31,190 nucleotides of DNA from a virus. The DNA lies in IMG/VR virus record IMGVR_UViG_3300030102_006776, positions 1 to 31,190 of that record. One strand, 5' to 3'. Every line of letters starts with the position of its first letter. The stretch's first letter is position 1. The translations under genes were made by a program, and so were the position numbers. Positions 10,101-19,600 of the stretch are shown in pieces. The notes beneath the pieces were generated by a model. The model was given only the letters and a program-made list of their open reading frames with translations, was not told where the DNA came from and made no database searches.

Positions 10101-13100
10101 CTTTACAATTGAAAAAAGCGCACAGCAAGCACTCAATAGAGACATCATCTCTTTCTTCTCCTCGCTCGATGGTTTTAACGAATTAATCGGTAATCCTGTA
10201 AACAAGTACAGAATGGAGTACAAAGATTTAAAGAAGTTAGCAACAGATTATTTTTCAACTGTTATTAGCAAAAGAACCAGTGCAGCATTCTTTGAATACT
10301 ACCAGTGGCTCGACAATGCAATCAACGATATGTTGTTACATCTATTACCAGCCACACTAAATGGTTCAGACAAGATTTACAACGTTGTTGAAAGTCACAT
10401 ATTAGAGAGAAACAAATATCAACACAAGTTACCAACGGTTGAGTTTAGAAGACCAGACCCAGAGGCAATTGCTTCAGGTTCCAATAATCAAGATTGGAGA
10501 CTTTCTCACCGACCATTATCCGACTCTCAAGCGGACAACTGCTTTTGGTGGAAATTCCGTGCTGATCGAGCAAACACTGCGTTTGGTCCAACAGGATCTG
10601 CTGGCACACTAAACAGTAGAAGGTTAATTCACACTGCCAGTTTCCAACAGATTGAGAGAGAACAAAACTCTCCAGTTAAACAAAAAGTTACTATCGGTCG
10701 GGAGTTCAAGGGTGGTATTAACTTTAACAAGAACAAAAAACTTGACTTTTACAAAGCCGTTGTTTTCAATACAAGTTCCGCTGGTTTTGGTAAAATGGTT
10801 GTTTCGGCAAGCACTGTTAATGTGGTCGCCTGTGATGATGATTTGGAACTGTTAGACAAGCGTGATTTAGGTGCTACAACAACAGTGGCATACGGCGACA
10901 ATTCAGAACAAAGTTTCCGCTTTGACCTTGCCGCTCCCGGTAACTTAATTTCTCAATCAATTTCTACTAATGGCAATTATCTTAGTAGTGCATACAATGT
11001 AGCGAACCCAAGCCACGTTGTTACAAACATACACCACGATGTGTTTGGTCCTGATCCTGAACAACCAATGCAGGGTCCATTTACCTCACAACGAGTTGGT
11101 GGATTTAAATCGAGAAAAAGAAGACTAACAGATGTTGGGACGAGACTAGAAAGATTTAGATTTGATACATCCAACACAACAGAAATTTTAATTGAATCGC
11201 CTCGCGCTGATTTAGGTTATGACGAACCAGTAGACCAGTTTTACCAAGACCCACCTGTGCGTGCGCCAGTAAATATTAAGAATATTCGCACCACTGGTTC
11301 TGCCATGGGTAACTTTAAAGAAAACTACGAAGTTGTCCAAACTTCAGGCAAGTCTATCAACAATTTTAGCAAAGCAGATCTTACAGGGGTCGTTGGCGCA
11401 CTACAAAGCCCATACGTCTCGGGTATCATGGACTTCCCAGTAATTACAGGCGCAGCCAATAAAACAGTATTTAGAGAAATATTTGGTGCCCCCGGTGGAC
11501 CAGACACATATGGTCCTTATCTTGATCCGGTCAACAGAGAATTCAGTGTTTACAACAGTTTGAATTACCGTAACAGGGCAATCCGAGATCCATTAAACAC
11601 GCGAATGGAAAAACCCAGTGCGTTTGGTGGAACAACATCTGGAAGTAACGATCTTTCGGCTTCAATCCACAAAGTTCAGAGAAACGGTACAAAAAGAATG
11701 TTGTTAACCGCAGGGACCACTGCTGTTACTTCAACCTTATTCGACAACGGTTTCTTTTCTAGAGCAATTCCAGCAAGAGACTTTGGGTATTCTTGGGTTC
11801 AAGCAGCCGCAAGAACTCTAACAGGCTCAGAAAATATAGTAATTTTGGCAGGCTTTGCCACTGGATCAGATTACAATGTGCCAACCTCAACCTTGAGAGA
11901 CTTTGAATCTTCTGTTGATTATCAAGTCAACTTTGCTGGCGTCACTGCCCCCGGTGAGTTTAGTATTTTCGGCGGTTATCACAGCGATTTGGATGGCAAC
12001 TATCTTGTAAAAGCCCCAAACAACTACACAACCGTCGCGAGCCTTGCGGACAATATTGATGTTTACTTTAACAATATTGTTACACACGGGTTTAGATACA
12101 ATTCATGGGCACAAATTAGAGGCGAGCGTCACTTGGCAACACGTCACTTACGCCGTAACAACATTATTACAGCCCAGCGAGATCCAGTTGCCGTTGGAAC
12201 CGCAGAAAATCCTTTTGATTTTGCAGAGGCAGGATTCTTTGATGCACGCGAACCAGTTGCGACTTATGATGCCCCTGTGCTATTGGTGGCAGACATAGAC
12301 CCAATAGATCTAACAGGCAATGAAACCTTGTTTGCAATTTCAGATAATTCCGAAAAAAGATTTTTCTTTGACAATGATTTGCAAAGTATCTTGACCAGCA
12401 AGGCACAAAAAGATATGAAATCTTCTTACGACAAGTTTTACGATTTCTATGTATCGCCTGCTCAAGACGCAATAAGCGAAGACAACATTAATTTTGTTAA
12501 ATTTTCTCATCAAATTTATCCATTACAGAAGTTCTCTTTTACTAAAAACAGGCTAATAAGAGATCAGTTTACACAAACTTGGGCAGAAACAATTGAAGAA
12601 AGAACTTTATTAAAATCATTTGATAGTACCCCAACATTGCCACAGTATAAAGATTCCTCTACTGTCACTGGATTTACAAATACGCTTGGTCTGCCGCTAA
12701 TTTATCAGGGACCATTCCCAACTCAAGCGGCAATGTCTGGTAATTCTGTAATAGGTAGCAGTCACCCGCTTGATACTAGTATTAGTGGGACAAACTCTCC
12801 TCCTCGTTTTGGAGCAAAGACAGGTACCGGAGACGAGTTTGCCATTTCTAATTATCGAGATTTTATTCCTTACGGAATCACGGGTACTTTTGTAACCGCC
12901 TCGGCAGTAAATCAACACGGTACAACCTTGGCGGGTAACGGTAACGAATTTTACAATCTACGCCGAACCAATGATCCAGTGGACGCCGCCAAGTTCCTTA
13001 CGACTGACCCAGCCGACTCTCAATTAATTAATTATGATACTGTGGCTGCATCAAATATGACTTTTGGTATACTTAGAGATCCAAAAAACTTTTTAACCAC

Positions 13101-15744
13101 GTTTATCAGCCATGTGCCCACAGGTGCCTTTAATCCAGATGGCACGATTATTCCTGACGCCACTGCCGCTATTGGTCCCGAGGGCTTTAGGCTAGCTGGA
13201 ATGCCAAGCCGCAGTTTTGGACCTTTACTTGAAATGCCTTGGATCACCACAGATTATTTTGCTTACGGTGACGAAGCTTTTCGTTTTCCACAATTTAACA
13301 CTTCGTTCTTTAGTCAGTGGTTCGCCCCCGAACAATACGGCAAGGGTCCAAGTTATTACAATGACCATAAAGAATTTTCTGAGTTTGTAAAAATTGTTGG
13401 TAAGGATCACTCTTTAATACCAGAGTACAGGATTTCTGAACACATTGGAGAACTAACAACTGGCTCCTCTAAGTTATCATCAGATTTGGTTTCCGCTAGA
13501 GAAATCACAGGCTCCTCTAACGCAACCCAGAATCTACCATCATACGAAGACGGGGATCTCTTGGTTAACTTCGCTCAATTTAAAAGCAAGCATAGCTCCT
13601 TTATGAAGCCAAGTAAATTAAGATTAAAGTTTGACGCTATTACAAAACTTCTACCATACGAGGGTTTTTATCCAGCCGAGCGCACAGTACAACTAGTAAA
13701 TATTTTTAGTAGTTCTGTCGCAAACGCAGTGCAGTTTAAACAGAACACCGGGACCATATTCGGAGCCACTATTGGTCCAAACATCAACGGCAGTGAGCAA
13801 TCTCTTAGAACCACATTACAACCATTGTTCGCTCCCGGTATTTTATACAACTCAATCAAAGCAGGTATTGGAATTAATTACGGGATGTTTACTGGTTCAG
13901 ACGCAGGGAATCTCAGAGGTCCAGCCCTCGCCTCGACCCAAGTCAATCCCGGTATCGAAGGCGACTATAACGATCCCGATTTTAGTTTCTTTACCATGGC
14001 TTATAGTGGAACAGTCTCTGGCGGCTTTGGTAGTGGAATGTTCCTTCCCGGTATCGACAACATGCGTAATTTAGATGGATTTTTTAAATTACAATTTGAA
14101 GAATTAGTGACCCTCAACACTTTAACTACTGATTTTTGGTTTGATATGTATCCAGACGTTAGCATGTCTTTGACTAGACAGCCCTTCGCAGGTTCTCCTC
14201 CAAGAATAAATGAAGAAACGGCTGTAAGAATCAACAAAAATATAAAACCATTGTACCAAATGGCAATGTCTAATTTCTTGGCTAGTACGATTGATTTCTG
14301 CTTAAATAAGAATTCTTTAACAACCATTAGATCAAAACAACAAAAGGAATTAAGCACTGTAGAGGCTGGTGATACTTATAAAATGAGATTGTCTTTGAGT
14401 ATTGATTTTAATAAGAATCTAACAACTCAACCTCAAACAATGTGGGCATTAAACTCTAAAGACCGCAGAGCGGGCTGGGGTCCGCCCGTTTCTGGTGCGC
14501 TTGTTAATCAAGATGACGGCACCGATGGCGGCGGCAACGGCTATTCACTCGGAGTTATGCCAACTGATAGAATTTGGCGTCCCGGTTGGGGCGAGGGTGA
14601 TGTCTTTGTTGATTTGGAGTGGAACCCAAAAGAAAATAAACAGTATACAATTGAACAGATCCAAAATGAAATTACAGCAACCTTTTCACAAAGCATTGAA
14701 ATTCAGGATTACAGAGAGCCCTCTATCGATAAAGCGTCTGCCTCTCCAATGTACATGGACTTTGTTACTTCTTCAATGCCAAACTTTGGAGACTCTGTTA
14801 ACTTCTTGTCACGTTTGAATAAGGCGCAAACTGAGATTGACCCCACAACAGGTCTGCCAATAAAAACCATTGACCCGCTTGATACATCAAATACTGTTTG
14901 GGTCATTCAACCAAAATGGGAAACCCCATTTTTAACGAGAGACAGCACCAGCATTTACACTGGCATTTGGAAATCGCTCTGCAAGATACCAGATGATGAA
15001 AATGGTGCCACATTTAAAATATCAGTCAAAGAAACTGCTCGTGGCACAGAGAAAAGCCTTAAAGACTTCTTTAGGTTCCAAGACGAGGCAGAGTTGGGCA
15101 AGTTGTCAGAAACAACCGAGATTGAGGAAGCCATCGTATGCATACCTTACAAGGTAATTGGACAGACTAAAAAGTTCTTCCAAATTGAAAGACAGAATCT
15201 AGATGCTTTGTTGATTGAGGGAGCCAAGGCTGTAGCCAACGGACAAACTCCGAATGAATGGTATCAACTCCATCAATCTTTGGACAAGTATGTATTCCCG
15301 CCTGCTTTTGATTTCAAAAGAAACAAAGAGATTATGCCACTTGGAATGATTGTTAAAGAATACTCAGTTGCGTTGGATAAAGAAGACATTTCTTTGTTCT
15401 GGCAAAATCTACCTCCAAAGCCCCTCGCCGATTTTGATATTGATACATCTTACATTGAGATTGATTTAGAAAAGACGCAATTGTTCCCAAATATGATGGA
15501 CACAAAAAACCCAGTAATTAAATGGGTGATTTTTAAGGTCAAGAAAAGATCAAAGGCGAACTACTTTGCCATGACCGCTGAAGATCCAACTTTTGCTCAA
15601 CAATCATTTGAAACACTGGATATTGATGGTAGCAAGTTCTCAATTGATGATTACAGTTTTAACTACCCATATGATTTCTGTTCATTAGTGGAAACAGCAA
15701 AGATTACAGCAGAGGTTGATTTTGTCAAGAAAACAGATGACTAA
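7132..15744 (+). CDS. Giant baseplate protein with gpI/gp7-like segment and two LamG-like domains
   Basis: A 2870-residue protein. I choose ATG 7132 over the in-frame TTG at 7129 because 7132 overlaps the previous stop by one base, as at neighbouring junctions. Domains seen: a basic N-terminal tail (1-40); an FYGSAEDYYTKAVDYIAGFYPYDG-type entry domain with NEYPRTNGY (about 60-120); a concanavalin/LamG-like domain (about 155-395) with GDWHHVALNFSYG, DDFRFWRKTRDSKQI and LYFKFNEG...DYSGRLNNGTF; a segment at about 430-590 with LTQIMASTLDELYLEIKTLP and EIFKTKGTVESLRNALRCFG, resembling tail protein I (P2 gpI), whose T4 counterpart is gp7; and a second LamG-like domain (about 640-865) ending in GFFRVWFDNLSSDELISHAK. 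The remaining 2000 residues are unrecognised apart from a distinct C-terminal domain (about 2690-2870). Position after the gp25- and gp6-like genes supports the gpI/gp7 reading. The function of the added mass is unknown; glycan binding is an inference. Confidence 0.88.
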   Translation: MSFKKYIEQVKSQNKTSKPLIKKTRQSVGNTLDRGEATKVRQKNRDKYIPPVDFGTASNFAFYGSAEDYYTKAVDYIAGFYPYDGTTTDKELWLFSASHLETYIFENEYPRTNGYIVFSSDGWTTQSDEEGGYGEPATQQYILFNGGLAVGDIVNDTDFTFDLKYGTSDGNCIEFWINKSEFLPTLTEKEVIFDLWNSSSLAESKGRFTVELTGSTNVINVSIASGTVHAEAQLTAITSGNLVDGDWHHVALNFSYGESAVSVDSYLDGDYKGTQTIAGAISEVTGAFVGALGALVTEQTASTNVGALGFGKLSASLDDFRFWRKTRDSKQISIFSRQSLDGGAVTGSSNRQLGLYFKFNEGITTNATTDATILDYSGRLNNGTFVGYTSTARETGSAFVESGLAVREFKDPILYKTHPDVSAYRSDKILSGSTHDLLNNNNIYKTLPDWITTEDDENSKELKSLTQIMASTLDELYLEIKTLPEINRAEYYGDNIFKNKFDQSSLNSKGLLVGRILENTDFLNSFYDSGDTGLFVQKLEDIKSIIYGNLNNNATEIFKTKGTVESLRNALRCFGVDNELINLSIYEDNTTIRLDDKRELYAEKYKFVNFSTASNNDAVVFPSLSGGIGTSYISGTFGVADPIEARMANTYECQVFLPKYPDFGEKSNVNFVGVSSSIFGVHGITATSSADDGTTFSGDDAGFQVYAVRDTLINRKVKFVVTSSVDAAGENVFPAIETGFFDDAYDNETWNIAVTIKPIGYEVGDQNNSLQDASGSYIVNFRGYNVEDERLYHSFDLSSSFHSTRAIKLLSQNRKPYYGANRTNFTGSVLTNSDVEIGFFRVWFDNLSSDELISHAKDPRNFGRDRPYENFLPLSEKFAGAYVPKVQSLVMNIGTDNLSESDGSGIFTLDDLSSGSYNNTGLTDLDNILGGLYQAKGFGFTPSSENIYNSRFFTVGKTINPENFGELSGVRILTEDDAATKSITKAKLAYFTIEKSAQQALNRDIISFFSSLDGFNELIGNPVNKYRMEYKDLKKLATDYFSTVISKRTSAAFFEYYQWLDNAINDMLLHLLPATLNGSDKIYNVVESHILERNKYQHKLPTVEFRRPDPEAIASGSNNQDWRLSHRPLSDSQADNCFWWKFRADRANTAFGPTGSAGTLNSRRLIHTASFQQIEREQNSPVKQKVTIGREFKGGINFNKNKKLDFYKAVVFNTSSAGFGKMVVSASTVNVVACDDDLELLDKRDLGATTTVAYGDNSEQSFRFDLAAPGNLISQSISTNGNYLSSAYNVANPSHVVTNIHHDVFGPDPEQPMQGPFTSQRVGGFKSRKRRLTDVGTRLERFRFDTSNTTEILIESPRADLGYDEPVDQFYQDPPVRAPVNIKNIRTTGSAMGNFKENYEVVQTSGKSINNFSKADLTGVVGALQSPYVSGIMDFPVITGAANKTVFREIFGAPGGPDTYGPYLDPVNREFSVYNSLNYRNRAIRDPLNTRMEKPSAFGGTTSGSNDLSASIHKVQRNGTKRMLLTAGTTAVTSTLFDNGFFSRAIPARDFGYSWVQAAARTLTGSENIVILAGFATGSDYNVPTSTLRDFESSVDYQVNFAGVTAPGEFSIFGGYHSDLDGNYLVKAPNNYTTVASLADNIDVYFNNIVTHGFRYNSWAQIRGERHLATRHLRRNNIITAQRDPVAVGTAENPFDFAEAGFFDAREPVATYDAPVLLVADIDPIDLTGNETLFAISDNSEKRFFFDNDLQSILTSKAQKDMKSSYDKFYDFYVSPAQDAISEDNINFVKFSHQIYPLQKFSFTKNRLIRDQFTQTWAETIEERTLLKSFDSTPTLPQYKDSSTVTGFTNTLGLPLIYQGPFPTQAAMSGNSVIGSSHPLDTSISGTNSPPRFGAKTGTGDEFAISNYRDFIPYGITGTFVTASAVNQHGTTLAGNGNEFYNLRRTNDPVDAAKFLTTDPADSQLINYDTVAASNMTFGILRDPKNFLTTFISHVPTGAFNPDGTIIPDATAAIGPEGFRLAGMPSRSFGPLLEMPWITTDYFAYGDEAFRFPQFNTSFFSQWFAPEQYGKGPSYYNDHKEFSEFVKIVGKDHSLIPEYRISEHIGELTTGSSKLSSDLVSAREITGSSNATQNLPSYEDGDLLVNFAQFKSKHSSFMKPSKLRLKFDAITKLLPYEGFYPAERTVQLVNIFSSSVANAVQFKQNTGTIFGATIGPNINGSEQSLRTTLQPLFAPGILYNSIKAGIGINYGMFTGSDAGNLRGPALASTQVNPGIEGDYNDPDFSFFTMAYSGTVSGGFGSGMFLPGIDNMRNLDGFFKLQFEELVTLNTLTTDFWFDMYPDVSMSLTRQPFAGSPPRINEETAVRINKNIKPLYQMAMSNFLASTIDFCLNKNSLTTIRSKQQKELSTVEAGDTYKMRLSLSIDFNKNLTTQPQTMWALNSKDRRAGWGPPVSGALVNQDDGTDGGGNGYSLGVMPTDRIWRPGWGEGDVFVDLEWNPKENKQYTIEQIQNEITATFSQSIEIQDYREPSIDKASASPMYMDFVTSSMPNFGDSVNFLSRLNKAQTEIDPTTGLPIKTIDPLDTSNTVWVIQPKWETPFLTRDSTSIYTGIWKSLCKIPDDENGATFKISVKETARGTEKSLKDFFRFQDEAELGKLSETTEIEEAIVCIPYKVIGQTKKFFQIERQNLDALLIEGAKAVANGQTPNEWYQLHQSLDKYVFPPAFDFKRNKEIMPLGMIVKEYSVALDKEDISLFWQNLPPKPLADFDIDTSYIEIDLEKTQLFPNMMDTKNPVIKWVIFKVKKRSKANYFAMTAEDPTFAQQSFETLDIDGSKFSIDDYSFNYPYDFCSLVETAKITAEVDFVKKTDD

Positions 15745-15759
15745 ATCTAATTATACCAA

Positions 15760-16689
15760 ATGAGTTTTTTAAATCAAAAAGAACAAGTTATCGACCTAGT
15801 GCTAACAAAGCACGGCAAACAACAAATTTCTAAAGGTTTGTTTTCACCAAAGTTTTATGCTTTTGTTGACGATGACATTTTATATGACAGTTCAAACGCA
15901 TCCTTTACAGAAGAACAAAATAAAACTCAAGAAAGAATCATAAGCGAAACACCAAAAACAAATATTATAATTGGCACCGCTGCTCCCGAAGATGATAAGT
16001 TTAAACCATATATCGCAGACATGCCATACAGAGAGAAAGAATTATACAAAGCGTTTGAAGGGCTGTCACATTCTGAGTTGGGCAATCCACAAGCCCCCAG
16101 ATTTAATTATATTTGTTTAAAAAACGAGATTTCATCCTCCGCTCTGACAAAGTTAGTAGGCAGTTCTTCATATCAGGTTCCACAATTAAATTTTGATTTG
16201 AATGTCTTTGCTATAATTGACGCAGCAGATCCAGATCTAATAAGCACGGCGAAACTATCCGAAGAAATAAATGGAGAAATAGATTTATATGCCCCGGAAA
16301 AAGATATTATCGAGCGTGACCAAGTGGTCACAGCCTATGACTTTAATGACACAATTTTAAAAGTTAGAAGGGGTAGAACAATTGGTTTATTATTAGAAGA
16401 GGGTGGTTCAAAAGTTAATGATACATTTGAATTAGAATTTTTCTTAATGAAAAAAAGTCTTGTTCGCGTAAGTGGTGTTGGCTCTGACAGCGTGTTTGAG
16501 ACAGTAGTAACTTATACAAAACTTGATCCAAACGGTTCTTTCGGAGAAGACACAACGCCCAACTCTTTGGAATACTACCTTGATGTGCAAACAGAAAATA
16601 ATTTAGTGCTGGAACAAACATCGGGCTTTTCAGTTGCCGAAGGTATATATGATAACCTTCCTGAAGTTGACGAGGATTTCTGTAAATGA
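15760..16689 (+). CDS. Virion structural protein with a repeated N-terminal module (copy 1)
   Basis: A 309-residue protein of unknown fold. Its first 45 residues match the start of the protein at 23455 (VLTxxG, [SA]KG, then FxA or KFAL, then DD-x-I-x-Y), so the two share a domain. The rest is acidic, with a long middle region containing YAPEKDIIERDQVVTAYDFN and a C-terminal acidic end DNLPEVDEDFCK. No good Shine-Dalgarno sequence precedes the ATG; the 15-base leader after the giant gene is purely A/T-rich (CTAATTATACCAA). It overlaps the next gene by four bases (ATGA). Located between large virion genes, it is most likely a virion or assembly protein. The function is not known to me. Confidence 0.85.
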   Translation: MSFLNQKEQVIDLVLTKHGKQQISKGLFSPKFYAFVDDDILYDSSNASFTEEQNKTQERIISETPKTNIIIGTAAPEDDKFKPYIADMPYREKELYKAFEGLSHSELGNPQAPRFNYICLKNEISSSALTKLVGSSSYQVPQLNFDLNVFAIIDAADPDLISTAKLSEEINGEIDLYAPEKDIIERDQVVTAYDFNDTILKVRRGRTIGLLLEEGGSKVNDTFELEFFLMKKSLVRVSGVGSDSVFETVVTYTKLDPNGSFGEDTTPNSLEYYLDVQTENNLVLEQTSGFSVAEGIYDNLPEVDEDFCK

Positions 16690-19600
16690 ATTTTGAAGAT
16701 CTAAATAAAGAATCTCTTGGGCTGCAAAAGATCCCTTTTCCAGTTATAGAATCGATTGTTCTTAACGATGAGGATGGAATAAGTCTTGATATTCGCTATT
16801 CAATATACGCCCCAGTGTTGAACGGTAAGGATGTTTTTGAACAGTACAAAGATTTTTTGACAGTCTTCCCTGTCATTATGACTAGAGATGTGTCAGACGA
16901 GACTTTACAAGCCTTGTCCACAGGTGAAATTAAAAAGAAAGGTGCTTTCTTGAACTTAGAGGGTAAGTCATTAATAACTTCTCCTGTTTACGGAGGCTTT
17001 TCCTTTTTCAACCCATCTTTAGTAGAATCGAATCGATTTGGCGACCCCGGCTTCTTTAAACCGGACGAAGCGCTTTTGTTTTCAACTCCCGAACTTGGAG
17101 AGGTTAGAAAATATCAATTTAGTAGCACTTTTAAAAATCTCAAAATGACAGAGCGTCAGGTTTTTTTAGATGACCGAGGTAAAGTACAAACAAATATAAA
17201 AGTTATAGCCGATGACAGGATTATAGATCTAAGCGGGTTTATTGAAATAACTGCTGACCTAACAAAAGTAAGTTTGCCATTCCCGACAAAGGCATCAAAA
17301 TTAACATATGCTTTTCCGTTTACTATCGCACGAAATGGAGAAGTAAATTTTACCTTTCAAGCACTACAAACAAACCAACAAGAAATATGGGCAGGTGCTT
17401 TTACCACAGAGTTTGATGAGGATACTGGCGAGACAACAATTAAAAAGTTACCGCTTGACGAAGAAGACCCAAATCTACAGTTTGTCGCCATTCAAGATTC
17501 GTCAATCATTTCTAATTTTGTCGGTGTAAACTCAGGCAAGTATTTTCAAATAGACTTAGAAGAAGGTCCACTCTCTGTACAGGGCGCATTTGACAAACTT
17601 GGCAATCAACTTCTTTACAGCAGGAAGTTTGCTACGGCATTGGGCGACTATTTTAGCAGCAAAAAACTAGAAAAAATCGCCTCACCAGTTAGCCCTGTTT
17701 TTTCTTGGGGAACAAACAAAAAGAATTCTGTTAATTTAGCCTTTGAGTTTGACGTTAAGAAGTTTTTAAACGGTGACGCCTTCCAATATTCAGGTATGGC
17801 AATCAACGCATACGAAGATAATATAAAAAGTATTGAAATTCTAAGAAGAAAGGTTCCAAAAAACATAGACGAAAGATTTACAGAGGACTTTTTAGATAAA
17901 AAAATACTCAACGTTCCTAAATCCGTAATAAAACAGGCAATTGCAGAGGGCAGTCGTTATATCGCTGATTTTAAAGATGTTACAACTCTTGAAGCAAATT
18001 CACGCCTTGCTGTTTACCGCGCAGACGACAACAACCTTAGACTGTTATTTGTTATGAAAGACATGACAGTTGAAAACATGTACGATTACAAGTACAGCAT
18101 TAGAGTGACCTATGATTCAAAAAGATTAACAGCGCTAAACAACTACTTTGATTCGGTGCTTCCGGCTTTGTCAAAATTTGAGGCTCTTGAGCCAATTATT
18201 GTCATGAGTAAATATTATGATCCAAGTTTTGAAAGAATGACGGACGAATTTAAAACAGAATTTAAACCCTTGTTTGAACAGGTAAAATCTGTTTTTACAG
18301 ATTACTACACATACCTTGGAGCAGTTGTGAAAGCACCCGAAGCAAAAGATTTCACCAGCGAGCAAATCTTTACTCAGTTGTATGACGAAGTTGTAAAGAC
18401 GTTATTGGTCCTGATTGATATTGACACAATTTTACCAAGCACATATCTAATCTTAAAAGATTCGCTTCGTGCCTCCATAGAACAGGGTAAAAAGTTTTTA
18501 AGAGACCCATCATTAAACAAGAAACCTAAAAATAAAGATTCTAAGCCACCAAAGGCACCCGAAAAGACATATGAACTATCAGGAGTTGTGTCTGTTGAGG
18601 GGTTCAATAACGTTTCATTAAACTACCTTGAAAAAGGTAAACCAACAGAGTTCGATACTGCCCCAGAAATTGCACCGACCCAGATTGAGAATTTGTTCCA
18701 ACTGGAGTACGCAAAATATTATGGCGAGGCAAATACTCTTAGAGATATCGATTTTACAAGAAAAACTTTTACTCCGGTTACGATTAACTTTAATGATCAG
18801 GTAATTGAGACACTGGACCAGACGAACTTGTTTAATCCACCACCTAACCAAAACGTAACTTCTTTAGTTTTAAGTATTGCCGACAGCGAAGAAATAAACT
18901 ATGTTCAAAACACTGGCAAAAATGATCCAACGAAACTGTTGCAGAGTCTACTAGGTGCAAACATTTCCGTCATTGACTCCACTAATTCTGGTAAGTTCCA
19001 AAATACGGACGATATTTCAAAGATGTCCTTTGCAGATTTCTTTGGAGGTGGTGATCCATTTAACAAGTCTGATCAATACAAATCAATTTACACCAAGAAA
19101 AAAGAGAACTATCAAGATTTACAAAACTTGACTTCACAGTACAGTCTATTACAAACTATTGGTCAGGAAGAATTTGTTAGCACACTGCAAAAATTACTAA
19201 CCACTAATGGTATTACATCTTTAAATAAATTTGATTTACCGCCAGCACTGTTTGCTCTTAAAATGAACCCTCCACAGGATACTGGCTCTCCATACTTTAT
19301 AGACTTACAGACCCACATTGCCAGCATTTTAAATGTAGCAGGAGCCAATGCTCCAGATGATTTTGCAAAAACTGTATTTGCGATTATGGTTTTAACAAAT
19401 GTGGTTCAAATAGAAGTTCTACAAAATGGAGAGTGGCTACCCTATAAAGGTATCAGCGGAATCCAAGGGGCGTATGTTTTGGCTAGGTTCAATTTTATTA
19501 AAGATGACTTGGTTGTTAATTTGCCACAACTAAAAGCAACTATTATCAATCAATACTTTGTTTTAGACACTGGCAAAATGTCAGATTTCACAATTTTTGA

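Noticed and set aside
14001-14357. A 118-codon open frame on the - strand
   Set aside because: Inside the giant protein gene with no independent signal; no motif recognised.
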